From JAZUOT01 sp045604805 (GTDB lineage: Bacteria; Bacillota; Clostridia; Oscillospirales; Acutalibacteraceae), in the NCBI GenBank assembly GCA_045604805.1, contig JAZUOT010000037.1, positions 1 through 64,000 on the forward strand: a stretch of DNA of 64,000 nt. The letters run 5' to 3'. A program made the translations under genes and the position numbers. Every line of letters starts with the position of its first letter. Position 1 is the first letter of the stretch. A model generated the notes under the pieces. The model worked only from the letters and a program-made list of their open reading frames with translations. It did not search any database and was not told where the DNA came from. Of this stretch, positions 45,885-53,948 are shown piece by piece.

Positions 45885-45902
45885 AGGTACTGCCCCTTAC
45901 TT

Positions 45903-46352
45903 TTAATCCATCAGGTCATCAAGCTCATCATCTGAAGCATCAGAATTTTCTGTTTTATTTATAGCAGCACTTGCGTGGACTACTGTCTCTTTTGCTACTT
46001 CCATGAGAACTTCGCAAATATCAGACATAGGAGTATATTCTCTGCAGGCTATAGCCTCAAGCAACATAGGAAGATTAATACCAGCAAATACTTCCATATC
46101 ATTTCTCTCAAGGGCCAAGGCTAAAGCTTTATTAGTGGTAGTTCCGCCATTGAGATCTGTAAGTACTAAAATACCATCACCTGTATCAACAGACCTAACA
46201 GTTTCTCTTAATTTTTCTTCGAACTCATCTGATGAATTTTCTGGGAATAAGCCTAAAGAAGTAACATTTTCTGCCTTCCCATTCAGAATTTCAACAGAAC
46301 TTAATAAGCCATTAGCCATATCACCATGACTTATTACGACTATACCTATCAT
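45903..46352 (-). CDS. PTS mannose/sorbose-family enzyme IIA
   Basis: A 149-residue protein. IGIVVISHGDMANGL holds the phosphorylated His 9, and GDGILVLTDLNGGTTTNKA is the conserved second half of the fold. It takes phosphate from HPr and passes it to IIB. The C-terminus is extended by an acidic tail ending DELDDLMD, which resembles the tail of the IIC protein of the same operon. It is the fourth gene of the operon. Confidence 0.95.
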   Translation of the reverse strand: MIGIVVISHGDMANGLLSSVEILNGKAENVTSLGLFPENSSDEFEEKLRETVRSVDTGDGILVLTDLNGGTTTNKALALALERNDMEVFAGINLPMLLEAIACREYTPMSDICEVLMEVAKETVVHASAAINKTENSDASDDELDDLMD

Positions 46353-46367
46353 TTTGTTCGTCCCCTC

Positions 46368-47192
46368 TTAAAATAAACCTACATAAGCACCAATTATGGA
46401 AAATATTATCACGCCTAAAAGTATCTTTGTTGTAGAAACACCTTTTTTCATAAGCTTGTATACTAACAGTGTAAGCAACATTGGTATTAAATTTGGCATA
46501 ATCGTATCAAAAATTTCTATTAGCGTCTTGGCTTGATCTCCGTTACCTATTTTCAAAGCTATAGGAACTTCTATCATAGTAGCACTCATAACACCCAAAA
46601 CCATCAAACCAACTATAGTAGCAGCTTCAGTTACCCTTTGCATTATTCCACCAGAAAGTTTGTCTACAAAATTTGTACCAAGCTCGTAGCCTTTCATAGT
46701 ACCTATCCAGCGCACAGCAATAGCTATTACATTATAGATAAGCGTAAAGGCTAAGGGGCCCATCAAGCTTCCGCCGGTAGCAAGGCTAACACCGATGCCT
46801 GCACATATAGGGACAAGCATGAACCAGAACATAGAGTCACCGATACCAGCAAGTGGTCCCATCAACGAAACCTTTATAGAGCTTATTGCTGATTCGTCTA
46901 TATCGCCCTCTTTAGCCAAACGCTCTTCCATCGCAATAGTTGTACCCATTATGGGTGTAGCTAAATAGGCATTTGTATTGAAAAATTCCATATTGCGCTT
47001 TACAGCTTTTTGTAGTGCTTCTGGATTATTTTTATAGATTTTTTTGAGTATAGGCAGAACAGTATAGCAGTAGCCTAAACCCTGCATTCTTTCGTAGTTC
47101 CAAGATAATTGCAAAAGAAAACTTCTGAAAAAAACCTTTATAAGATCTGCTTTTGTGACAATACCTGTAAATTTAGCTTTATCTTTTTTCAC
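46368..47192 (-). CDS. PTS mannose/sorbose-family enzyme IID
   Basis: A 274-residue membrane protein. LTKADLIK-like VTKADLIKVFFRSFLLQLSW near residue 12, NYERMQGLGYCY, FFNTNAYLATPIMG and SLMGPLAGIGDSMFW are the family signature. It forms the membrane translocator with IIC. Three or more helices near the C-terminus end in FSIIGAYVGLF. Confidence 0.96.
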   Translation of the reverse strand: MKKDKAKFTGIVTKADLIKVFFRSFLLQLSWNYERMQGLGYCYTVLPILKKIYKNNPEALQKAVKRNMEFFNTNAYLATPIMGTTIAMEERLAKEGDIDESAISSIKVSLMGPLAGIGDSMFWFMLVPICAGIGVSLATGGSLMGPLAFTLIYNVIAIAVRWIGTMKGYELGTNFVDKLSGGIMQRVTEAATIVGLMVLGVMSATMIEVPIALKIGNGDQAKTLIEIFDTIMPNLIPMLLTLLVYKLMKKGVSTTKILLGVIIFSIIGAYVGLF

Positions 47193-47208
47193 TTACCTTC
47201 ACCCTTTC

Positions 47209-48012
47209 CTATTCCATCAGAGCATCTAAGTCATCCAAAGATGGTGAATCCTCAGATACTTGAGCTGTACTTGCTACTGTTTGCTTGGAGTTACCTTTTC
47301 TGAAGTGGTCATAGAGCAAAGCTATACAAACAGCTATCATTGTGACACCTATCATGCTGAAGTGCCCAAATGTAGATAGAGCAAAACCTATAAAGAAAAA
47401 CGGAACAAGATGTTTTATGTCTAGCATCTTAAATAGCATACCAAAACCTACTACAGGTAATAAACCGCCTGCAACTTCCAGACCAGTTAGGACTTGCTGT
47501 GGTATTATCGCTATGAGGTGATTGACTGCATCTACTCCAAAGTAAATAGCAGGGAAAATTACAACAGCAGTACGCAGAAATACCACCAACCCTCCGATAA
47601 AGTGAGCAAAGACTATTCCATTGTAATTTTGCTTATCTGCGCATTTATCGGCATAGTGAATGACAAAAGTATTGATTGTCCTGCCTAATATATTCATAGA
47701 TTGACCGGCAATAGCCACAGGTACAGCCATTGAGAGAGCTATTTCCGAACCTTGACCCGTAAGAATAGCAAAAGCAGTAGCTACTACCGTACCGATGACA
47801 TAATCAGGTGGGACCGAAGCACCTACAGCTGAAAGCCCCATAAAAATAAGTTGCATCTCTGCACCAAGAAGGACACCTGTTTGTACGTCCCCCAGGGCTA
47901 TACCAACAAGTGTACCTGCAACAAGTGGCCGAGATATCTGAAATGTTGCTAATATTGATTCTATGGACAAAACGCATCCTATTATTGTGACTATGATAGC
48001 CTGTGAAAGCAT
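47209..48012 (-). CDS. PTS mannose/sorbose-family enzyme IIC
   Basis: A 267-residue membrane protein with about seven helices. SRPLVAGTLVGIALGDVQTG and LGAEMQLIFMGLSAVGASVPP are diagnostic. It binds and carries the sugar across the membrane. A soluble tail of about 30 residues ends SLDDLDALME, resembling the IIA tail. It is 22 bases downstream of IIB. Confidence 0.96.
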   Translation of the reverse strand: MLSQAIIVTIIGCVLSIESILATFQISRPLVAGTLVGIALGDVQTGVLLGAEMQLIFMGLSAVGASVPPDYVIGTVVATAFAILTGQGSEIALSMAVPVAIAGQSMNILGRTINTFVIHYADKCADKQNYNGIVFAHFIGGLVVFLRTAVVIFPAIYFGVDAVNHLIAIIPQQVLTGLEVAGGLLPVVGFGMLFKMLDIKHLVPFFFIGFALSTFGHFSMIGVTMIAVCIALLYDHFRKGNSKQTVASTAQVSEDSPSLDDLDALME

Positions 48013-48034
48013 AATATTCTCCCTCTATATGTAA

Positions 48035-48517
48035 TTAGATATTTTCTAACATTGGTATGACGTCAACCTTTTTATCAGAAAATACTTGTCTATGTTCGAG
48101 TTCTACACCCATTTCGGAAATTTTCTTGGCTATTGATATTTCTTCTTCTGTCATAGATATCGTTTTGGCCAGTTGCTTTCTTCCTTCTTTAAAGCGCATA
48201 CCACCTACGTTTATCGATTCCAGTTTTATACCAGCTTCCAAAAGACGCAAAGGAGCTTCTATCCCGGCAAAAATCAACATCACATTGTATTTATCGAGAA
48301 TGCCCTGTTTCATTTTGTCAGCTAATTTTTCCGGTTCCATGACATAAACTTTTGTAGTCGGAGGTGTTGCAACCTTTAAAACTTTCACTTGTACCGGATC
48401 ATTTGGCAATTTATCATCTACAACTACTATCACTTGGGTCTCTGTAGCGCGAACCCATGTTGTCGCTACTTGTCCATGTAATAACCTATCGTCTATTCTT
48501 GCGAGAACTATCGGCAT
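48035..48517 (-). CDS. PTS mannose/sorbose-family enzyme IIB
   Basis: A 160-residue protein. LARIDDRLLHGQVATTWV holds the phosphorylated His 14; VVVDDKLPNDPVQ and VGGMRFKEGRKQLAKTI are conserved. It phosphorylates the incoming sugar. First gene of the operon; AAGGAG precedes the ATG and a near-consensus promoter lies 38 bases upstream. Order IIB-IIC-IID-IIA, then hydrolase, SIS, PQ-loop and peptidase genes. Confidence 0.96.
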   Translation of the reverse strand: MPIVLARIDDRLLHGQVATTWVRATETQVIVVVDDKLPNDPVQVKVLKVATPPTTKVYVMEPEKLADKMKQGILDKYNVMLIFAGIEAPLRLLEAGIKLESINVGGMRFKEGRKQLAKTISMTEEEISIAKKISEMGVELEHRQVFSDKKVDVIPMLENI

Positions 48518-48554
48518 GAAAAACCACTCCTTATATACCTTAATTATATGGTTA

Positions 48555-48584
48555 TTATAGCCATTTGTTTTATATCATGTCAAT
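48555..48584 (-). promoter_or_regulatory. Consensus promoter of the PTS operon
   Basis: On the minus strand TTGACA, 18 bases, TATAAT: both boxes perfect. An imperfect dyad, ATGGCTATAATAACCAT, overlaps the -10 box and could be an operator for a sugar-responsive repressor. Confidence 0.82.
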
Positions 48585-48656
48585 CACCAGAGAAAACAAA
48601 AGTATGTTTGAGAACCATTACCATATTGCATTACTGTCGGAAATAAATTTTTATGA

Positions 48657-48662
48657 TATAAT
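48657..48662 (+). promoter_or_regulatory. Extended -10 promoter of the second leader-protein gene
   Basis: TG-A-TATAAT is a perfect extended -10 element with no clear -35 box. Transcription would begin near 48669, so a start codon at 48678 would have no room for a ribosome site. Confidence 0.6.
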
Positions 48663-48716
48663 AAAGTTAGCCTGATTGTGGGATTTTCAAGAAAAATGCA
48701 AGTGTGGTGGTGTGTT

Positions 48717-51278
48717 TTGTATTTTGGTGAAAATATCAAAGGACTACTATCCAACGCAAACTTTATAAGTAAACTAATCGAATGCAGGGATGAATATGAG
48801 CTTGTCTCTGCTTTTGACGAATTTGCTGTGCAAATAAGCGCAGAGCAAGCCTTTGAGCTTAGAGATGTTATTCGCAATGCTAGTAAAATTGATAAAAGTT
48901 CTCTGAATATGGCTCAACTTTCCAACGTCGCCGGAGGCGCAAGGTTTGTAAAAAGGGCAAACAATCATTCAGAGTCTAACATTCCAGAAGATAAAAGACA
49001 GGGTTATTTAACTGAAGATTCAATAAAAGCAGCTAGGAATTTACTGAAGAATGCAAATTTACCTGAAGATCTAGTTAATGGTGCATCTGGTGAATTAATG
49101 GCAAATTTCAAGTACCTGTATGACAATCATGGTAATGATAATCATGATATTGCAGATGTGTTTTTAGAAGCAATAGACGCAACAAGTGAAGATAAACTGG
49201 AGTTTGAACTCTCAAATGAAGGAGTTTTGTCAATCGTTGCTAATAGGGAAGCTCTAGAAAGGGAGCTTTTTAAAAATGGAATTTATCTACAAGAGGACAT
49301 CAGTCTGCATAAGTATGCTACAGCAGGGTATGTAAACGGGAAATTCAAATTAAATATTGACATAGACGGTTTAAAAACAGATGTTTTAAAAACAGATGTT
49401 TTAAAAACAGGTGATAATCGCTTTGATAAGTGTTATAACTGCTGTGTCTCAAACATAGGCAGCAGCTCATCTGTTATTCCGTTGACGACACAAAAGCGAC
49501 TCGTTTGCAAGGGCGCCATTGAATTTTATAATGATAAAATAGCTCAAGCTGTTCAAGCTGGTCAGGCCGCCAATCGTGAGCATCATAGTGAGCTGTTGAA
49601 GTGGAAACTAAGGGCTGTGGACAATGATGAGCAAGACTATGTAACAAAAAAACCAATAGAATGTTTTGCTGAGTTTGCCGCTGCATTTCTTCCTAAAGAG
49701 ATGCAACGAGACGGTAAGGCCCTTTCTCCAAATGAAAGCGTTGGTGCTGTATTCTTCCTTCGGAAGGCTCCTATTTCAGACATCTGTTTTTTCTTAAAAG
49801 AAGAAGAATTCAATGCTGCTCGAAAGTTGCTGGCAGATAGTTCCAAGGTGAGCTTTGAAGACAAAATAGAAACGGCTGCTTCTAAAGTTTTGTATAATTT
49901 ACTAGGCGATATTTATGGAATGAATTTTTGTGAAATGAAGGAACACATCTCGAATAAATTCCGACAAATACCCAATGCTACTGCAATTTTGGCTGCCGTC
50001 TTGGGGATGAAAGATATCAGCGAAGTAGAAAATCTTGCTTATAGACTAAAAAATTTGCATTGTATACCAAAAATTATCTACGATCCCGAAACAAAACAAA
50101 TATCATTTCTGGCAAATAACAGTACGGCATATTGTATTTTCCCGGCAATAAATTTAGTCGAACCCATTCCAAAAGATGAAAAAGAAATCGACCACTTCAT
50201 CCAAACAGGTTCTTTTACTGTCAACGCCTTTGAGAAATCTCAAAATACACAATTATCTCTCGATGAGCAAGTTGTTGCATTTTTAAATTTTTTTAGACGG
50301 GTCAGTACATTTGCTAAAACAAGAGATGAAGTATCTGTGTCAGATTTCAAATTACTTGATAGACTTTTAAAGTCGATTGATATAAACAGTTTATCCCAAA
50401 ATATAAAAGAAAAACTTTTATCCTTAGAATTTAATTTGGTTAGTTGTTTTATGACGTTAAGTCGTCCTACTGGATGGAAAAAAGAAAACTCAGATTTACA
50501 AGATATCGCCAAAACCATTTCTGCTTGGGATGTACTAAAAGATTATAGTACTGGTAAAACAGTTCTGGATTTTCTTTATGTCAAAACTAAAAGCAAGCTT
50601 TCAAGCTGGGAAAAACTACTTTACTGCCTTGTTATTGTTTTTCAGTCTTTCGTGTTAAGTTTTGTTCCCGAAAGCTTGATACTCTCTCTGCTACTTAAAT
50701 ATATTGATACTCCAGTTCATACTACTTCATCAATTGTCCCTGCTGGAAGTCATTTTCTCGATAAGCAAATTAGGCGCGATGTAGTGTCTGCTTATCAAGA
50801 TGTATCAGCAGATGTTCATGAGAAGTTATCTCCTATTTTTGGTAAATACGAGGTAGATAGTACAAATGGAAAATTTAAATTACCTTTAATAGCTAAGAAA
50901 GATAAATCAATTAATAAAACTAGACAATTACTTTCTGAAGCTATTTTTCATGATGTTGACGAACAATATAAATCATTAGAAGGCGAAAAAACGCATTATA
51001 ATACTTTTTGGAGTCAGAGTGGTGAATGCAAACAAGCATATGACGCTGCATGGGGAAATTACAATAACATTTATAAACCAAAATATTTTTCTGAATTTTG
51101 GTATCATTTAATAATAGCAGCAGGAAAAAAGCATGAAATCGTTGGAAATGTGGGTATAGGCAAAGACTGGTATGAGAATTTTGACAAATATTACGATAAG
51201 TTTGAATCTAATTGGACTCAAATTGTAACGAATTTTATTTCTTATTATTGGTTACCCTTATTCAAAAAAGCTAAATGA
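48717..51278 (+). CDS. Large protein with N-terminal double-glycine leader
   Basis: About 853 residues; not a recognised family. Start is uncertain: GTG 48678, ATG 48696 and TTG 48717 are in frame, and TTG is preferred for its GTGGTGG 6 bases upstream and for leader length. The leader holds LLSNANFISKLIECRDEYEL, then FAVQISAEQAFELRDVI, and ends LNMAQLSNVAGGA, aligned with the leaders at 571 and 61984. The cargo, predicted to be cut free after GG, has a short repeat LKTDVLKTDVLKTG near residues 210-225, mixed helical regions, and a hydrophobic stretch (LLYCLVIVFQSFVLSFV) near 640. No enzyme motif is seen. Export by a C39 ABC transporter is inferred. A phage-type lysis cassette converges on it. 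Confidence 0.8.
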   Translation: MYFGENIKGLLSNANFISKLIECRDEYELVSAFDEFAVQISAEQAFELRDVIRNASKIDKSSLNMAQLSNVAGGARFVKRANNHSESNIPEDKRQGYLTEDSIKAARNLLKNANLPEDLVNGASGELMANFKYLYDNHGNDNHDIADVFLEAIDATSEDKLEFELSNEGVLSIVANREALERELFKNGIYLQEDISLHKYATAGYVNGKFKLNIDIDGLKTDVLKTDVLKTGDNRFDKCYNCCVSNIGSSSSVIPLTTQKRLVCKGAIEFYNDKIAQAVQAGQAANREHHSELLKWKLRAVDNDEQDYVTKKPIECFAEFAAAFLPKEMQRDGKALSPNESVGAVFFLRKAPISDICFFLKEEEFNAARKLLADSSKVSFEDKIETAASKVLYNLLGDIYGMNFCEMKEHISNKFRQIPNATAILAAVLGMKDISEVENLAYRLKNLHCIPKIIYDPETKQISFLANNSTAYCIFPAINLVEPIPKDEKEIDHFIQTGSFTVNAFEKSQNTQLSLDEQVVAFLNFFRRVSTFAKTRDEVSVSDFKLLDRLLKSIDINSLSQNIKEKLLSLEFNLVSCFMTLSRPTGWKKENSDLQDIAKTISAWDVLKDYSTGKTVLDFLYVKTKSKLSSWEKLLYCLVIVFQSFVLSFVPESLILSLLLKYIDTPVHTTSSIVPAGSHFLDKQIRRDVVSAYQDVSADVHEKLSPIFGKYEVDSTNGKFKLPLIAKKDKSINKTRQLLSEAIFHDVDEQYKSLEGEKTHYNTFWSQSGECKQAYDAAWGNYNNIYKPKYFSEFWYHLIIAAGKKHEIVGNVGIGKDWYENFDKYYDKFESNWTQIVTNFISYYWLPLFKKAK

Positions 51279-51282
51279 GCAA

Positions 51283-51331
51283 AAAAATACTCTTCCCACG
51301 GTGTAGTTTTTCACTGTAGGAAGAGTATTTT
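51283..51331. terminator. Strong bidirectional terminator
   Basis: TACTCTTCC pairs with GGAAGAGTA and, inside it, ACGGTG pairs with CACTGT (one G-T), with A-rich and T-rich flanks on both sides. It separates the leader-protein gene (plus) from the holin gene (minus). Confidence 0.92.
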
Positions 51332-51361
51332 GCATAAATTTTATATTAATTTACCTGTTTG

Positions 51362-51610
51362 CTATTTTGGTGCGCTGTATTTCAAAGCTTCCTGGCTATC
51401 TGACATTCCAGCTGTAGTAGGGTCATTTATAACTCCGATTACAGCTAAAAAACTTAAAACAACCGATATTCCTTGCAAGACAGTATTTTGATCTATCTGT
51501 GGTACTACATTCAAGATTTGCAAGACACTATAAATAAAATTTACAGCCGCAGCTATCAGTGCATATAGCGTAACTTTATTTCCAAAACGCAACTTCCAGT
51601 TTATATTCAT
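51362..51610 (-). CDS. Phage holin, phi-LC3 type
   Basis: An 82-residue protein. INWKLRFGNKVTLYALIAA begins the first of two membrane helices, and GVINDPTTAGMSDSQEALKY is the strongly conserved C-terminal motif of the family. Holins oligomerise in the membrane and release the endolysin. AAGGTGA precedes the ATG, inside the stop region of the XhlA-like gene. Third gene of a three-gene lysis cassette. Confidence 0.92.
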   Translation of the reverse strand: MNINWKLRFGNKVTLYALIAAAVNFIYSVLQILNVVPQIDQNTVLQGISVVLSFLAVIGVINDPTTAGMSDSQEALKYSAPK

Positions 51611-51614
51611 AGTA

Positions 51615-51854
51615 TCACCTTATCAGAAATTGTAGAGTTTCGCTTATTAGCATACCGACTATACTTGCAACAGCAATCCACCAGACTCTATCGATGGTAT
51701 CTGCTTTCCTGTTTTCTAAATTTTTAAGTCTTGCTTGAGTTTCGCTAAGCAAGTTTTCGTGGAACTCTATCATTAAACTCATTTTCGAATTAATTATTTC
51801 CAATTGTCTTTGACGTTCGTCTATTTTATCTATCTTTCTATTTAAAGCTTCCAT
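51615..51854 (-). CDS. XhlA-like holin accessory protein
   Basis: A 79-residue protein: a coiled coil of about 50 residues (LNRKIDKIDERQRQLEIINS onward, LKNLENRKADTIDRVWW) and one C-terminal membrane helix. This is the plan of XhlA (hemolysin XhlA family) found with holins and lysozymes in Gram-positive phages and PBSX. It lies 4 bases after the endolysin gene and 4 bases before the holin. Confidence 0.85.
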   Translation of the reverse strand: MEALNRKIDKIDERQRQLEIINSKMSLMIEFHENLLSETQARLKNLENRKADTIDRVWWIAVASIVGMLISETLQFLIR

Positions 51855-51857
51855 TAT

Positions 51858-52880
51858 TTATAGTATACGCCCCTGTGAAATATATTTTCCGTTGCAGTAT
51901 CCGCGGCCGCGAGGGGTATCTATATATAACCAACCATTTGGAATTGTATGCAAAATATTTACAACAGTTCCGTAGCTTATTGTATATTTCACATCGAAAT
52001 CTACACTCGAACCGTATCTGATGTTTAATCCAGCTGAGTTACAAGAACCCCAACCTTGCACAGGCCAGTTAACATATCCGGCATTACAGTAACCTTCTCC
52101 GTGAATACAAAATATCCTTATCCAACCGTTACTCATTATTTCTAGAATTTGTAGCTCGTTACCTTTGGCTACTCTAAATTTAATATCGTTATCTACCCCT
52201 GGACCACTGCGAACATTCAGGAGATCAGCCATGCAGGCGCCTATATAAAGTATAGGGCTGCTGGGCTGTTTGTCTGTATTAGCTGACCCATCATTTACAT
52301 AGTCCTTATAGCACCAGTTTAAATCAACATTTGTTCCGATACCGTTTACATTACCCTTATTGCTATATTGCCATATGGCATAGTCAGTAACATCATAGCT
52401 TATACTCGAATTATACTGCGCTATCCATTTTTCGTAAGGGATTCTAGTCATGTCAATATTATTTGTTGCGTAAGATTTTGACATGTATACCCCGGCCTTA
52501 TAGCCTGCATCAGCTATCACCTTGCAAAAAGCGTTAACAATAGCTGTAAGCTTATCTCTCCCTGTGTTAAACATTGATCTTTCTTCAACATCATAGAAAA
52601 TAGGGTAATCACACTTGGTTCCATTCAATATATCCAAGCAAAATCCAGCCTCTACCCTAGCTTCATCTTCACTAAGTGCATATCCATAATGATATGCACC
52701 AAATGGAATGCCAGCATTCTGACAACCAATGATATTCTGAGAAAATTTAGGATCTATCTGACTTGCACTGGGTGAACCATATCCTGTTCTTATCAGTGCA
52801 AATTCTATATCTGTATTTTTTACTGTATTCCAATCTATATCTCCGTTCCATTTTGAAACGTCAATACCTTTTATCTGCAT
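51858..52880 (-). CDS. GH25 lysozyme (endolysin) with two SH3-type domains
   Basis: A 340-residue protein. Residues 1-195 are a GH25 muramidase: KGIDVSKWNGDIDW with catalytic Asp 6, ALIRTGYGSP, FGAYHYGYA, and PIFYDVEERSM with the Asp/Glu pair. Residues about 215-275 and 280-340 are two SH3b-like wall-binding modules (LLNVRSGPGVDNDIKFRV; LNIRYGSSVDFDVKYTI). It cleaves the MurNAc-GlcNAc bond. No signal peptide, so it depends on the holin. AGAGGG precedes the ATG. No other phage genes are nearby. Confidence 0.95.
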   Translation of the reverse strand: MQIKGIDVSKWNGDIDWNTVKNTDIEFALIRTGYGSPSASQIDPKFSQNIIGCQNAGIPFGAYHYGYALSEDEARVEAGFCLDILNGTKCDYPIFYDVEERSMFNTGRDKLTAIVNAFCKVIADAGYKAGVYMSKSYATNNIDMTRIPYEKWIAQYNSSISYDVTDYAIWQYSNKGNVNGIGTNVDLNWCYKDYVNDGSANTDKQPSSPILYIGACMADLLNVRSGPGVDNDIKFRVAKGNELQILEIMSNGWIRIFCIHGEGYCNAGYVNWPVQGWGSCNSAGLNIRYGSSVDFDVKYTISYGTVVNILHTIPNGWLYIDTPRGRGYCNGKYISQGRIL

Positions 52881-53151
52881 ATTACATTCCCTCTTCGCGA
52901 TAAAATTTTCATTACCATTCTATTCGCGCAAAGTAAAATGTGATTTATCAGAACATGCCATTGTGGCTAACTACATGTAAGGAACACTTTTTACCTTATT
53001 CGAAATAATCGATTGAGTCAAATTATTAGCTACTAAAAATTGAAGATGGTTGTGAGGTAGTAAACTAAGGAACCTCTGATTTAATAGGCACTACCATAAA
53101 GTAGCTATATATGAGATAATAAGACTAAGAAATTGGTGCTGGTGCATGGTT

Positions 53152-53343
53152 ATGAAGCAAGAAACATTTACGGACATCGAGTATAGTTTTCGAAAGAAGA
53201 AAACGAAACGAGAGGAATTCTTGGAAATTATGGACGAGATCATTCCATGGGACTAATAGATCGATGTTATCAAACCCTACTATCCAAATGGAAAACGAGG
53301 TCGTCCACCCATGGGAATAGAGAAAATGCTGCGCATGGAATAA
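53152..53343 (+). pseudogene. IS5-family transposase remnant
   Basis: The frame from ATG 53152 reads KQETFTDIEYSFRKKKTKRE, then EIMDEIIPWD, two adjacent stops (53254-53259), then IDVIKPYYPNGKRGRPPMG and a final stop. This is the N-terminal segment of IS5-type transposases (E-W expected where the stops are). The catalytic DDE part is missing. GGAACCTCTGATTTAATAGG at 53069-53088 may be the left terminal repeat. Confidence 0.85.
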
Positions 53344-53364
53344 AAAGGGAGGAATATTTCATAC

Positions 53365-53865
53365 ATGAAAGAACTTTCATTCGGTAATGCGGTATTGATA
53401 AATTTAATTTTATGCGCTTTATGGCACTTTGTATCATTAATTTTTTGTATTACACTCAATGGTAAAGTTTTTAGCCACAAACGCAAATGTTTTCAGGTAA
53501 AAAGCTGGGAAAAGAATGGCTACTGGTACAAAGATAAATTAAAAATAAACAAATGGAAAGATATATTACCTCAGTATATCCGAAAGGACGGATTTTCAAA
53601 ACGACATCTTCAGTCTCTTTCACTAGAATATATAGACGAATTCATATATGAAACCTGCAGAGGGGAGTGGAATCACCGAATGAATTCGATATATTCAATT
53701 ATTGCCATAGGGCTTAATATATTAACACAAACACCGTTAGTAGGATTTATATTTTTTATTTTGAATTCATCTATAAATTTAGCCTTTGTTGCCATACAAA
53801 GGTACAATCGCTTCAGGCTTATTGATTTAAAGACGAAGCTCAAGAAAAGAAAAAAATTAAACTAA
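53365..53865 (+). CDS. CrtO-like glycosyl-carotenoid acyltransferase family protein
   Basis: A 166-residue protein with membrane segments near residues 5-30 and about 113-145. VKSWEKNGYWYKDKLKINKW, KDILPQYI and LEYIDEFIYETCRGEWNH match the conserved core of the CrtO family (glycosyl-4,4'-diaponeurosporenoate acyltransferase of staphyloxanthin synthesis). No other carotenoid gene is nearby, so the substrate here may be another lipid. GGGAGG precedes the ATG. It lies just after an IS remnant, which may mean it arrived by transfer. Confidence 0.75.
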   Translation: MKELSFGNAVLINLILCALWHFVSLIFCITLNGKVFSHKRKCFQVKSWEKNGYWYKDKLKINKWKDILPQYIRKDGFSKRHLQSLSLEYIDEFIYETCRGEWNHRMNSIYSIIAIGLNILTQTPLVGFIFFILNSSINLAFVAIQRYNRFRLIDLKTKLKKRKKLN

Positions 53866-53948
53866 GATTTTTCTTTAATCTTTCCAAATAAAATTTCCCT
53901 TTGCTGCTTTTCCTCCATATACTCACAAAACAAAAAAATTAAGTCTAG

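Noticed and set aside
51362..52880. Intact prophage
   Set aside because: Only the lysis genes are present; no structural, packaging, replication or integrase genes lie in the flanking 10 kb.
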